From NCBI RefSeq assembly GCF_019890615.1, contig NZ_JAINVZ010000013.1, forward strand, positions 124,001-188,000: 64,000 bases of DNA, in the 5' to 3' direction. Each line of letters opens with the position of its first letter. Position 1 is the first letter of the stretch. The DNA comes from Streptantibioticus parmotrematis (GTDB lineage Bacteria > Actinomycetota > Actinomycetes > Streptomycetales > Streptomycetaceae). The notes beneath the pieces are model-generated. The model made no database searches. It was not told where the DNA came from and was given only the letters and a program-made list of their open reading frames with translations. The translations under genes were made by a program, and so were the position numbers. This document shows positions 47,321 to 56,618 of the stretch, piece after piece.

Positions 47321-49255
47321 CTACAGCCCGCGGCCGAGGCGGTCCGCCACCCGCTTGGTAAAGCCCGAGGGGTCGGAGGGCATCCCGCCCTCCGCCAACA
47401 GCGCCAGGTCACGAACAAGTTCCGCGAGATCGCCCAGATCGGCGTCCGCTGTGTCCCGATGCTCTCCGAACGCCGCGTTGAGGCCCGTGACGAGGGGATG
47501 GCCCGGATTGAGTTCCAGGACGCGTAGTGAGCGAGGTACGTCCTGCCTCATCGCCCGGTACACGCTCTCTAGCGCAGGGGTGAGACCGCCCTCGTCCGAG
47601 ACCAGGCAGGCGGGGGAGGTCGTCAGCCGGGTGGAGAGCCGTACCTGCTTGACGTCGCCACCCAGCTGTTGTGTCATCCATGCCAGCAGCTCGGAGAACT
47701 CCTCCTGCCGCTCGTGGGCGCGACCGGCTTTGTCATCGCTGTCAGAAGACTCCTCGGCGTCACTGTGGGCGGCAGACCGAAGCCGCCTTCCCTCGAATTC
47801 GTTCACTTGGTCGACCCACACCGCGTCTATCGGGTCGGACAACAGCAGGACCTCGATCCCTCTCTCGCGGAATGACTCCAGGTGCGGGGAGTTCTCGATG
47901 GCCTGTCGGGAGTCGCCAGTCAAGTAGTAGATGTGCTCCTGACCCGCTGCCATGCGCTCGATGTATTCTCGCAGGCCAGTCGGACTATGCGTGTCGTGGG
48001 TAGACGGGAACGCACTGACGGCGAGGATCGCCTCCCGGTTAGGCGGATCGGTGATAAGCCCCTCCTTTACGGCTCGTCCGAACTCCCCCCAGAAGGTGAA
48101 GTAGCGCTCGGGATCTCGCGACATCATGTCCTTGACGGTCGCCAGGACTCTCTTGGTCAGCCGACGGTGCATCATGGCGATTCGGCGGTCTTGTTGGAGG
48201 ATCTCGCGCGAGACGTTCAGCGACAAGTCCTGTGCGTCGACGATGCCCCTCACGAACCGCAGATACGTGGGGAGAAGCGCCTCGCAGTCGTCCATCACGA
48301 AGACCCGCTTGACGTACAGATGCAATCCGGCGCGGTAGCCTTGGGTGAACAGGTCATGCGGGGCGCGGGACGGGAAGAACAACAGGGCCTGGTATTCGAA
48401 CGTGCCCTCGGCCTGAAGGCGGATCGTCTCGAGCGGGTCGCTCCAGTCGTGGCTCATGTGCCGGTAAAGCTCGGCGTATTCGGCCTCGGACACCTCTTCG
48501 CGAGGACGAGCCCACAGTGCCTTCATGGAATTCAGTGTCTCCGGCTCCGTGGCGGCCTCCGCGTCACCGTCGACCGGGTCCGTGCCATCGTCGGGCTCCA
48601 GTCCCGCGTCCTTCATGCGGATCGGCCACGCGACGAAGTCGGAGTACTGCTTCACGACCTCGCGGATCTTCCAGGCCGCGCTGTAATCGTGCAGCTGGTC
48701 GTCACTGTCCACCGCCTTGAGGCGGAGGGTGACCGCGGTACCTTGTTGGGGCGTGACCGCGGTGTCGATGGTGTATGTGCCCTCGCCGGTCGATGTCCAA
48801 CGGGTGCCGTCGCGCTCACCGGCCCTGCGGGTGACCAAAGTGACTTCGTCGGCGACCATGAAGGCGGAATAGAAGCCCACACCGAACCGCCCGATCAGAC
48901 TCTCCGCCCCGAGGGCGTTTTCACCCTGCCGCCATTCGCGGAGAAAGGATGCCGTGCCGGAATTGGCGATGGTGCCGATCAGTTCGGTCACCTCGGAGCG
49001 CGACATACCGATTCCGTTGTCACGTACTGTCAGCGTCCGGGCCGTAGAGTCGGCTTCGATGGATATGTGAAGGTCGGAGACTTCCGCGTCCGCTGCGAGG
49101 CCGCGCAGGGACGCCAGACGCAGCTTGTCCAGTGCGTCGGAGGCGTTGGATATGAGTTCGCGGAGGAAGATGTCCTTGTTCGAGTAGATCGAATGGATCA
49201 TCATTTGCAGCAATTGGCGTGACTCGACCTGGAATTCATGGGTCTCAGCTGGCAT
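47321..49255 (-). CDS. htpG: HtpG (Hsp90) chaperone
   Basis: The 644-residue protein is complete. The GHKL ATPase domain begins EFQVESRQLLQMMIHSIYSNKDIFLREL and has NASDALDKLR, VRDNGIGMSR, IGRFGVGFYSAF. The middle domain has LFFPSRAPHDL and GIVDAQDLSLNVSREILQ, and the C-terminal dimerisation domain follows. ATG 49255 follows GGATAAT-like sequence without a strong ribosome site. HtpG helps fold client proteins under stress. It seems unrelated to the surrounding clusters and is the most housekeeping-like gene in the window. Confidence 0.92.
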   Translation of the reverse strand: MPAETHEFQVESRQLLQMMIHSIYSNKDIFLRELISNASDALDKLRLASLRGLAADAEVSDLHISIEADSTARTLTVRDNGIGMSRSEVTELIGTIANSGTASFLREWRQGENALGAESLIGRFGVGFYSAFMVADEVTLVTRRAGERDGTRWTSTGEGTYTIDTAVTPQQGTAVTLRLKAVDSDDQLHDYSAAWKIREVVKQYSDFVAWPIRMKDAGLEPDDGTDPVDGDAEAATEPETLNSMKALWARPREEVSEAEYAELYRHMSHDWSDPLETIRLQAEGTFEYQALLFFPSRAPHDLFTQGYRAGLHLYVKRVFVMDDCEALLPTYLRFVRGIVDAQDLSLNVSREILQQDRRIAMMHRRLTKRVLATVKDMMSRDPERYFTFWGEFGRAVKEGLITDPPNREAILAVSAFPSTHDTHSPTGLREYIERMAAGQEHIYYLTGDSRQAIENSPHLESFRERGIEVLLLSDPIDAVWVDQVNEFEGRRLRSAAHSDAEESSDSDDKAGRAHERQEEFSELLAWMTQQLGGDVKQVRLSTRLTTSPACLVSDEGGLTPALESVYRAMRQDVPRSLRVLELNPGHPLVTGLNAAFGEHRDTADADLGDLAELVRDLALLAEGGMPSDPSGFTKRVADRLGRGL

Positions 49256-49629
49256 GTGCGGATTATCCTTTCGGTCTTGGGTATGAGGCGGCCCCGGGGG
49301 GCCTGCGGTTAGGTTCAGCCGCTGAGCAGATGCGGCGCCGGCGAGAATCTCGGCGCGCCACAGAGCGACTGCGGGCTATGGGGGCGTCCGGAAAACGGAG
49401 GTCGATGGCCCGCTGGGGATCCCTCGCCCCCCAACGAGCTGTGGGGGGCCTTGACTGGTTACGGAAGGCCGTTCCGATCGCGACATCGCCGAATGGCTGC
49501 TTTCCTCCCGGCGCACGGTGAAGATCCATGCGTCGTATGTCCTCGTCAGCTCGACTCCACATCGCGTGGGCGAATCCGTGACTTGGTCGTGGGGAGTGAT
49601 GGATAACGTCCGCGCTGCGTGCCGCCGGA
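49256..49629. other. Gap with a LuxR helix-turn-helix scrap
   Basis: Around 49455-49560 the plus strand reads SDRDIAEWLLSSRRTVKIHA, close to the LuxR C-terminal helix-turn-helix, without a start or a complete domain. It looks like the tail of a lost regulator. The rest holds no gene I can support. Confidence 0.4.
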
Positions 49630-50178
49630 TCACGTCGCCTCCCGGGCCTCACGTTGCTCGCTCTCCACCAACGCGGCGGCGCGAGCGCCCCTGATCTGCA
49701 GCCGTAGGACGGTCTCCGGTGTCAGGTTCAGCACCTTGCACAACCACGGCATGGTCAGGCCGCGCACAGTCAGTCGGTGGACGACGCCGAGGAGGTCGAA
49801 CGGATCGACCGGTACCGTCTCTCCTCTCTCCAGCGACCGCAAGGCGGGGTGTGGCTCACGTCGCAGGCTACGGATGTCGTTTCTCAGTACGCGACGTTCT
49901 GTTGTAGTGCAGCCGCCCCAGATGCCCACCGGTTCGTCATTGTGGAGCGCCAGCCTGAGGCAATCCCGGTTGCACAGGCATCTGGCGCAGATCCGTTTGG
50001 CCCGCGCCACCTGCTCTTGACGCTTCTCATAACCGGCCGACGGGAAGAACAGTTCGGGGTCCTCGCCTTGGCAGGCGGGTAGGGCACCCCGCGGCAAGCG
50101 ATAGGGAGGACTGCCGAACGGGATCCGGTGGCGCGTCTGTGCGGAGTTGGACGGCGAGGGGGTGGTGCGGTCAGACAT
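49630..50178 (-). CDS. Long WhiB-family regulator (copy 1)
   Basis: The 182-residue protein has the WhiB iron-sulphur ligands: one Cys in ALPACQGEDPELFFP, then CARCLCNRDC (CxxC and a third Cys after five residues). The beta-turn GIWGGC follows. At about 180 residues it is longer than most WhiB proteins. The extra C-terminal part (DPFDLLGVVHRLTVRGLTMPWLCKVLNLTPETV) looks like an added helix-turn-helix. It is a paralogue of the plus-strand WhiB at 51.8 kb. The MinD-like ATPase gene lies just upstream on the same strand, 30 bases away. Confidence 0.85.
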   Translation of the reverse strand: MSDRTTPSPSNSAQTRHRIPFGSPPYRLPRGALPACQGEDPELFFPSAGYEKRQEQVARAKRICARCLCNRDCLRLALHNDEPVGIWGGCTTTERRVLRNDIRSLRREPHPALRSLERGETVPVDPFDLLGVVHRLTVRGLTMPWLCKVLNLTPETVLRLQIRGARAAALVESEQREAREAT

Positions 50179-50208
50179 GCCGGTCGGGTCTCCTGGTTCC
50201 AGCCGCAG

Positions 50209-51357
50209 TCAGTTCTGGGACAGACTCTCGGCCACAAGGGCGGCGAGCGCGAGGTAGGCGTCCCGAGTAGACGGCCTCAGCAGGCTGAGGTCGATCTGCG
50301 TGCCCAGCGCCACGTGTTCGTCGTGCGGGACCACCACGACACCGCGACAGCGGCGCGCGAAGTGTTCGACGAGGTCATGGACCCGGATCGCTCGTGAGAC
50401 GCCGTGCAGGTGCGAGGCGACGGTGATCGCGCCGCGCGCCTTGTCGCCATAGCCGTGCTCGGACAGCCAGTCGAGCGTGGCGTCCGCGCTAATCGCTCCG
50501 TCCACGCTGGGGGTGGCGGCGAGGACCAACTGGTCCGCGAGATCGAGCACCGCGCTCATCGAACTGTGGAGCAGACCGGTTCCGGAGTCGGTGAGCACCA
50601 GTGGATATTGGGCGCTGAGTGCGCTGATCAACACCCGGTAGCCTCGTGCGTCGAAGGCCGTGCCAATCGCCGGGTCCGCGGAGTTGGCCAGTATCTCCAA
50701 GCCGCTGGGGCCCTGTGAGGTGAACCGTCGCAGATCCATGTAGGAGATGTCGGCCGGCAACGCGGCGACCAGATCGCGCACTGTCGCTTCCGTTTCACGG
50801 CGGTTACGCAGGCCCAGAGTGCCGGCGTCCGAGCTGGCGTCAATGGCGATGACACGGTCAGTGCGTGCTGCGGCGAGGGTCGCACCGAGCGCCGTGGTGA
50901 TCGAGGTCTTGCCCACGCCACCCTTCAGGCTCACCACCGCGATTCGGTGGCAGTGCAGCAGAGGTGTGCGCAGCTTGGCCAGCTTGGCCTCAAGGTGACC
51001 GCGCCGACGAGGCAGGAGCCGACGCAAACGGCCCGCCGGACGTGGCGCACGACGCAGCAGGTCCTCGGCTCGTAGTGGGGAATCGTCTCGCGTCGGTGGC
51101 GAGTCAGGGTTGCGGCGTCCCTGGGCCCTCTGTTCGCCCGCGGGCGAAGAATCCGCAGTCAACTCTCGCGCCTCCGACCAGCGGCGAACCATGTCCGTGC
51201 CCGCGCCCGGGCTGCCTGCGGTTCCTGCCGCGGTGGGGCCATCCCGGTCAGGCAGGTGAGAGGACAGCACGCCGTTGAGGTCCGGGACCACACCGCCCCT
51301 GGCGTGAAAGCCCGAGTCGGCCCGCTTCATCAGTCGGATTCCGCTCTCGTCACCCAT
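50209..51357 (-). CDS. MinD/ParA-like ATPase
   Basis: The 382-residue protein has a proline/arginine-rich N-terminal ~130 residues, then a deviant Walker A RIAVVSLKGGVGKTSITTALG and the ATPase segments VIAIDASSDAGTLG and LVLTDSGTG. No parB lies nearby. The long disordered start is like the EspI/MinD-like proteins of actinomycetes rather than a plasmid ParA. Its position between two WhiB genes suggests a developmental or secretion-linked role, or a plasmid origin. Function inferred only at family level. Confidence 0.8.
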   Translation of the reverse strand: MGDESGIRLMKRADSGFHARGGVVPDLNGVLSSHLPDRDGPTAAGTAGSPGAGTDMVRRWSEARELTADSSPAGEQRAQGRRNPDSPPTRDDSPLRAEDLLRRAPRPAGRLRRLLPRRRGHLEAKLAKLRTPLLHCHRIAVVSLKGGVGKTSITTALGATLAAARTDRVIAIDASSDAGTLGLRNRRETEATVRDLVAALPADISYMDLRRFTSQGPSGLEILANSADPAIGTAFDARGYRVLISALSAQYPLVLTDSGTGLLHSSMSAVLDLADQLVLAATPSVDGAISADATLDWLSEHGYGDKARGAITVASHLHGVSRAIRVHDLVEHFARRCRGVVVVPHDEHVALGTQIDLSLLRPSTRDAYLALAALVAESLSQN

Positions 51358-51755
51358 TCCGCGTCACTCTCTGTACTCCTCCGTGCGCCGCCGCCACAAG
51401 GTTGCGCCGGGTCTTCGCGTCCCCGGCCTGGCCACGTCGCCTGGGCTGAACCGGGCCGTGGTGAGCGTCTTCCGGCATAGTCCCTACTTCCTCATACGGG
51501 CCGGGCAGGGAGTGGGTTCAGCCGGCTGTCCAGTGTTGAAACGGACCGCGGTGGCATCGTCGCGGCCGCACCCAGGGCCTGGAAAGAGCCCCGCGCCCGG
51601 CTGTGAACCCCGGTCGTGCGGCGTGCGTATTTCCCCGCAGAGACCTTCGGCCGCCGGGGCGCCGGGTTGGCACCTCTCGAGCCGCCGGTCCGGACGACAT
51701 CGGGGGTGCCTTCGGATGTCACCGGGAGGACCGCATCCCCCCAGGGAGGGCACGC
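51358..51755. promoter_or_regulatory. Divergent intergenic region, MinD-like / WhiB
   Basis: About 400 bases between two divergently transcribed genes. Promoters for both must lie here. GGGAGGG at 51744-51750 is the ribosome site of the WhiB gene. No complete gene is supported. Confidence 0.45.
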
Positions 51756-52292
51756 ATGCGCACGACCACCGTCGAACCAAACCCGTCCACAATCACCCTA
51801 GGTATGTGCACTCATGACGTCGTACCGTCAGAAGGGAATGAAGCATCCGCGCGGCCGGCTTGTCAGGACGCCGACCCGCTTTTGTTCTTCCCGGAGGGAC
51901 GGCGCGAGGACAACTGGCGCATCGGCAAGGCCAAGGCCATCTGCGCTGCTTGCCCGGTGATTCGCGCATGCCTGCTCACAGCGATTCGGCAGCAGGATAA
52001 CGATGGGATCTGGGGCGGTTGTACACCGGCCGAACGCCGGGCCTTGGTGCGCGACGTGCGGGGGCTGCGCCGCGATGTGAAAGCCATTGTGCGCCGCTTG
52101 GAGGAGGGCGCGCGATTCCCGGTCCGCAGAGCCGACTTCCTGGCGGTTGTGCATCAACTGACCCGATTCGGCTGGGGCGTGGAAGACTTGGCAGACGCTA
52201 TGGGGGTCAGGCCTCAGTCGGTGATCGAGGCCCGACTGAGGGCACATGCCGCAGCGCCCTGCGACGGCGCGGTGCCGACCGAGATGGCCTGA
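51756..52292 (+). CDS. Long WhiB-family regulator (copy 2)
   Basis: ATG 51756 follows AGGGAGGG and gives 178 residues. The iron-sulphur Cys are in RPACQDADPLLFFP and CAACPVIRAC, with GIWGGCTPAERR as the turn. The C-terminal extension (RRADFLAVVHQLTRFGWGVEDLADAMGVRPQSV) again resembles a helix-turn-helix and aligns with that of copy 1. The two are clearly paralogues, transcribed away from each other around the MinD-like gene. Confidence 0.85.
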   Translation: MRTTTVEPNPSTITLGMCTHDVVPSEGNEASARPACQDADPLLFFPEGRREDNWRIGKAKAICAACPVIRACLLTAIRQQDNDGIWGGCTPAERRALVRDVRGLRRDVKAIVRRLEEGARFPVRRADFLAVVHQLTRFGWGVEDLADAMGVRPQSVIEARLRAHAAAPCDGAVPTEMA

Positions 52293-52939
52293 CGAGGCAG
52301 GCGCGTTCTCGCACGGCTGCGCCCTCTTCTGCTGTGCGGGAAACGTCAGGCGGCCGAATCAGGTTGGCGTCATTGTGTGCCAGGCACAGCGAGTGTGCTG
52401 ATCCACAGCCCAGGCCGCGGAAGGGGACACGACGGCGCTCCTATCCGGTTCTCGCTGGCACAGCCTTGTGAGATGCGGAAGCAGAACGTCCAGGACGGAC
52501 AGCACGTGCAGCTGGCAGGGTAGAAGTGAATCGGTTGATGTCCCGTGTCGGGAGCGGATCCGCAACACACGGACCCGCGGTGACCGAGACCAGCGAAAGC
52601 TCGTCCGTCATCGTGTTCAGCACGGCTCGCGGGGCCCGGCCCGCCCGTGGGCAGGGGAGAGCGGACCGTGGGAGCCGCAGCGGGATCGAAGCGCCCAGTG
52701 GCCGAGGCCGCCGGCGTCGTGCACAGCCAGGAGGTCCCGCCGTTGGCCTCGGAGTCCAGCGTGGCGGACGGTGCGTAGATGGGCGCATCCAACAGCGCGA
52801 CGAACTCCTCCATTTGCCCGGTCGCCCCCCGGCTGCCCGCGTACGGCCCCATCGAGCTGGACGTGGTGGGGCGAACTCGAAAGAGCCCGCGCTTGGTCGG
52901 CACGAACCGGTCATGGGCGGTGCCGTACCGCGTGCGCGG
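52293..52939. other. Gene-free stretch between WhiB and the LysM protein
   Basis: Several open frames exist on the minus strand, the best (to 52903) with good codon use for about 90 residues and then not. No start with a ribosome site or recognisable product. I make no call. Confidence 0.35.
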
Positions 52940-54172
52940 TCAGTACCAGCTGTGGTCCTGCCAAAAACTCCATGCTCCGCACGGACTTCCATAGCGCGAA
53001 TCCATGTAGCCGAGCGCCCACTTGATCTGGGTCGTGGGGCTGGTCCGCCAGTCGGGGCCCGCCGTGGCCATCTTCGAGCCCGGAAGCGCCTGGGGCAGTC
53101 CGTAGGCACCTGAGGAGGCATTGCGCGCTTGGACGTTCCAACTGCTTTCATGCGAGATGATCTCGTCAAAGCACCTGAATTGAGAGGTGGGAACGATCGA
53201 TCGGGCGATCGTCCGCACGCTGCCCGCGCTGGATCGAGCGGTGGGTTGCGAGCCCGAGGGGAGCGAAGTCGATCGTTCCAGATGGTTCGTGGCTGCTCGT
53301 GTCTCGCCACTTCCCGGCCGGCCGCCGGGTATGAGTAGCGTCCATCCGACCCTCAACGCCTCTGGGGAGACGAGCGTGCCGCCGTCGGGCTGCACGCGGT
53401 CCTCGTTCAGGGCGAAGATCTCCTGCCAGCGTGCGCCGCTGCCCAACTCGCGTGCGGCGATTGAACTGAGGGTGTCTCCCGGCTGCACGGTGTACGTCGA
53501 GGAGGACGCCGGTGTGGTGTCTGTGGGCGTATCGACGGTCGGTTCGTCCCGCTGCCTCTGCGACGCCCGAGTGGAGTAATGGGGGCCGCTGCCCGGTATG
53601 TGCACAGACCAGCCCGGTTCGATGAAGTCCGATGCGGCCAGTTTCGATCCCCCAGGCTCGGAGCGGCCACGGTTGAGTTGGAAGAGCTCGTGCCAGCGGG
53701 CACTGTCGCCCAGATACCGCTCGGCGATGCCCCCGAGGGTGTCACCGGGCTGCACGGTGTAGGTCGAATACGTGGGGGATGAGGATGAGGTGGTGTGCCG
53801 GGCGGAACGGGTGTCTCCCAGCGCGGCGGCATCAGATGCCACCGTTGATTTGCGCGCAGGCTTGCCGCCCCGGGCAGTGACCGTTGCCGATGAGGCCGCC
53901 TGGCCCGCAGGGTGCGTGCTCCTCGCAGTCGCCGGACGGTCTTCGTGGGGAGAGGGCGTGAGATGGCCCGGATCCGCGGGAGGCGGGGCATCCTCTCCTG
54001 TCGACGAGAGCGGAATTCTCGTGCTCCCGGGCTTGGGAGCCCTATGCTCGGGCTGTGTGGCGGCCGAGGCATGTGGGGCCCCGACCAGGCCGGCGGCGAC
54101 GGTCCCGGTGACCAGGAGCCCCGCCGAAGTAAGACGTCTGCGACGGCTCCTGAGGATGCGCTCCGATCCCAT
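52940..54172 (-). CDS. Secreted LysM lytic transglycosylase-like protein
   Basis: Started at ATG 54172 (or 54175, one codon earlier), the 410-residue product has a twin-arginine-like basic start (RSRRRRLTSAGLLVTGTVAAGLV) ending in an AxA site. A low-complexity Ser/Thr/Pro region follows. Two LysM domains (STYTVQPGDTLGGIAERYLG and STYTVQPGDTLSSIAARELG) are separated by a similar GWSVHIPG/GWTLLIPG end. The C-terminal lytic-transglycosylase-like domain has IISHESSWNVQARNASSGAYGLPQALPGSKM, with the catalytic Glu in HESSW. It should bind and cleave peptidoglycan outside the cell. The longer open frame upstream looks non-coding. Confidence 0.85.
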   Translation of the reverse strand: MGSERILRSRRRRLTSAGLLVTGTVAAGLVGAPHASAATQPEHRAPKPGSTRIPLSSTGEDAPPPADPGHLTPSPHEDRPATARSTHPAGQAASSATVTARGGKPARKSTVASDAAALGDTRSARHTTSSSSPTYSTYTVQPGDTLGGIAERYLGDSARWHELFQLNRGRSEPGGSKLAASDFIEPGWSVHIPGSGPHYSTRASQRQRDEPTVDTPTDTTPASSSTYTVQPGDTLSSIAARELGSGARWQEIFALNEDRVQPDGGTLVSPEALRVGWTLLIPGGRPGSGETRAATNHLERSTSLPSGSQPTARSSAGSVRTIARSIVPTSQFRCFDEIISHESSWNVQARNASSGAYGLPQALPGSKMATAGPDWRTSPTTQIKWALGYMDSRYGSPCGAWSFWQDHSWY

Positions 54173-54633
54173 CATCGGTCCCTTCGCTACTGCTGTGCTG
54201 TGCGTCCTGTCCGATCTCTTGGGGCAAGGCGTCGTCCGGCTGGCGTGCCGCGTCTTGACGGACGGGAAGGCGGTCCCCATGGCTGAAGATACGGGCGGTG
54301 CCAGACCCGGGTTCAGGGTCGGCAGGAGACGTCGGTCTCGTCCGAGCCGTCTGGCCCAGGTCTGCGGATGTCTTGAGCCACGTGGGCGGGGCGCTTCGTC
54401 GGCGGGCGGGTAGACCCGCGCGGGAGCGGGGCCTTGGAGCCATCCTTTCGGCGACGGTGACGCGTCCTGCGAACGGACCGTGCTGTGGCTCCGTATCTCA
54501 GGATGAGAGCCTGTATCACCGTTCCGCCAACCTGGCGGACCTCGCATCGCAGTCTTGGTGGCCGCTTGCGTACGGCTCGGATACCGAAGGAACGGACTAC
54601 AGCAACAGAAATCAGGCTCCGTAAGGAGAAGCC
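54173..54633. other. Upstream region of the LysM gene
   Basis: About 460 bases between two divergently read genes. AAGGGACC before 54175 is the ribosome site of the LysM gene. No further gene supported. Confidence 0.4.
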
Positions 54634-54801
54634 ATGATCACCAAGCCTGCCCCCACCGGTTCGCGCACGGATGACCTGGAAATGGCCCTGGATGTGTGGG
54701 ACGCCTGCCACGCGGGCGCTGACGAGCCGGAGTGGCGGCATATCCTCGACGAGGCGGCGCACCCCGAGATCGCGGAGGCCTTTCAGCGTATGGCCCGTTG
54801 A
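54634..54801 (+). CDS. Small hypothetical protein (55 aa)
   Basis: ATG 54634 follows a clear AAGGAG at 54623 with good spacing. The product begins MITKPAPTGSRTDDLEMALD and continues with an acidic, helical sequence (PEWRHILDEAAHPEIAEAFQ). Its codon use is typical of the genome (third positions mostly G or C). No family recognised. It is too short for usual gene finders but has all the signs of a real gene. Confidence 0.6.
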   Translation: MITKPAPTGSRTDDLEMALDVWDACHAGADEPEWRHILDEAAHPEIAEAFQRMAR

Positions 54802-55359
54802 CCCGGGCCGTTCCAAGACCGTCCTGCTCCGCGGTGGCCACGGCGCAGAAATCGGTACCAGACGAATTCGAACGGCTCTCGGTGATCCGGAGAGTGCGAC
54901 GGGGAACATGTCGTCGAGTCGGCTGACGAGTTGCGCCTCGGGTCGCCGGTAATGGTCGTGGGGCCTTTAGAGGCAAGCGAGGCGTCCGGCCGACCCCGGA
55001 CCCCGCCCCCCGGGATGTCGGCCGGAAGGCACCTCGTGCGGCCCTCAGCCCACCGATCAGAGACGCCGTGACGCCGAATGACGCCCGCTTCCTCATCGAT
55101 GGCGCGTCGGGCTCTGTCTTCGGTCGCAGTGTCAGTCGATCGTCGGGCGTGAAACGGTGAACCTTGTCAGGCGCCCCACCGTATTAGTAGGTGTGAGCCA
55201 CCCGACTCTCGTGGCGGCGGTACGCGCGCAGGGTGTCCTCCACCGCCACCATGAGAGCCCGTCCGCGAGAAGGCGGTTGATGGTCCGCTGGTGTCAACAT
55301 GACGCGCCGGCCGCCTACCCGTGATCTGCGGATGTCCCAGAGGCAGTCGCGGAGGGATC
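54802..55359. other. Gene-free stretch before the ApbE operon
   Basis: No convincing gene. The promoter of the ApbE operon presumably lies in its right-hand part. Confidence 0.35.
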
Positions 55360-55683
55360 GTGTCTGGTCCGACCATGAGTAACATCTGTACGCCGAGCAG
55401 CCGGCGCCGGGACGCTGGGCTGCTCCGGATCAATTTCGTCACCTTCCTGGCGGCGGTAGCCGCGACAGTGGGATCGATCGCCCTCGGGCTCGGGTACGCG
55501 CAGGCGCAGGCCGGCCGGTCCACCGGGCAGTCAACCTCCGATGGTGGCGGGACACCCTGGATCAGACCGAAGACACCCGACGAGGGTTTCGGACAGGCGG
55601 ACACCGTTCGGCGGCCCGGAGGGACCGCTCCGACGGTGAAGGCCTCGCTGCGGGCTTCTCACACCTCCTCGGGCGCGTCATGA
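55360..55683 (+). CDS. Small membrane-anchored protein with C-terminal SGAS
   Basis: GTG 55360 after GGAGGGATC gives about 107 residues; ATG 55375 would give 102. One membrane helix (INFVTFLAAVAATVGSIALGL) is followed by a Gly/Ser/Thr-rich extracellular tail ending SHTSSGAS. The tail resembles the S/T-G-A-S/T motif that ApbE modifies with FMN. Its stop overlaps the ApbE start by four bases. No other recognised domain. A flavinylation role is inference; the usual FMN-binding domain is absent. Confidence 0.6.
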   Translation: MSGPTMSNICTPSSRRRDAGLLRINFVTFLAAVAATVGSIALGLGYAQAQAGRSTGQSTSDGGGTPWIRPKTPDEGFGQADTVRRPGGTAPTVKASLRASHTSSGAS

Positions 55684-56618
55684 CCACCGCCATACGGTCT
55701 GCCGGAGTCTCATTCCAGGCCCTGGGGACCACGGCGACTTTGCTCGTGACGGACTCGCGCGCCCTCCACAAGGGCCATGACCTGCTGAAGACCGAGCTCT
55801 CCGCGATCGACCAGGCTTGCAACCGCTTCCGGCCCGACTCCGAACTGTCCAGGGTGAACGCTTCGTCGGGGCGGCGCGTCGAGGTCGGTGCTCTGTTCGC
55901 GGAAGCGCTGGACACCGCGCTACGAGTCGCCGACGAGACTGCCGGCACGGTCGACCCTACCGTGGGGGAGACGGTACGTGCTCTTGGTTACGACCAGAGC
56001 TTCACGGCGCTGCGCCCGCAAGACTTGAGGCCCCTGAGCCCGGCGGCCCCGCCACACACATGGCGTGACGTGCTGTGGCGTCGGGACTCACGCCTGCTGA
56101 TACTGCCCGCTGGGGTTTCGCTGGACCTGGGGGCCACCGCGAAGGCGCTTGCGGCGGACCGAGCGGCGCGGAGGATCGCGGACGTGGCTCACTGTGGTGT
56201 CTTGGTCAACCTTGGGGGTGATCTGGCGATCGGGGGAGAGGCACCGGATGAGGGGTGGCGCATCGCTGTGTCCGACGACCACACGAAGCCGAAGTCCTCG
56301 GACCCCGTGGTCAGGCTGACCGCCGGTGGCCTCGCCACATCCGGCACGGTGCGACGCAGGTGGAAGCGTGACGGAAGGGTTGTCCATCACATCGTGAACC
56401 CTTCCACCGGCGACGTTCCGCCCCTGGTGTGGCGCACGGTCACTGTCGCGGCGGCGACCTGCGTGGAAGCCAACGCTGCCGCCACTGAAGCCGTGGTGCG
56501 TGGCGAGGCTGCCCTCGACGCGCTGCGAGCCAAAGCCTTGCCTGCGCGACTGGTGCGTATGGAGGGCGCCGTCGTCCGGGTTTGCGGGTGGCCAGCGGAA
56601 ACGGCGGGTGTGGAGTGA
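55680..56618 (+). CDS. apbE: ApbE FAD:protein FMN transferase
   Basis: The 312-residue protein has the ApbE pattern: FQALGTTATLLV at the start, NRFRPDSELSRVN, SLDLGATAKALAAD (FAD-binding), GVLVNLGGDLAIGG and the late HHIVNPSTGD with metal ligands. ApbE links FMN from FAD to a Ser/Thr in target proteins. There is no clear lipoprotein signal, so it may work in the cytoplasm or be exported another way. It couples to the small membrane protein upstream and the haem membrane protein downstream. Confidence 0.88.
   Translation: MTTAIRSAGVSFQALGTTATLLVTDSRALHKGHDLLKTELSAIDQACNRFRPDSELSRVNASSGRRVEVGALFAEALDTALRVADETAGTVDPTVGETVRALGYDQSFTALRPQDLRPLSPAAPPHTWRDVLWRRDSRLLILPAGVSLDLGATAKALAADRAARRIADVAHCGVLVNLGGDLAIGGEAPDEGWRIAVSDDHTKPKSSDPVVRLTAGGLATSGTVRRRWKRDGRVVHHIVNPSTGDVPPLVWRTVTVAAATCVEANAAATEAVVRGEAALDALRAKALPARLVRMEGAVVRVCGWPAETAGVE

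Noticed and set aside
47882-49222. Long plus-strand open frame opposite htpG
   Set aside because: It is a shadow of the htpG reading frame; it has no recognisable domain and typical antisense composition.
50209-51357. Plasmid partition locus (parAB)
   Set aside because: The ATPase has a long disordered N-terminus and no parB or parS-like repeats lie nearby.
52370-52530. Cys-rich minus-strand frame (ASCTCCPSWTFC...) like a ribosomal peptide core
   Set aside because: It sits at the end of a long frame with no nearby start, ribosome site, leader-like sequence or modification genes.
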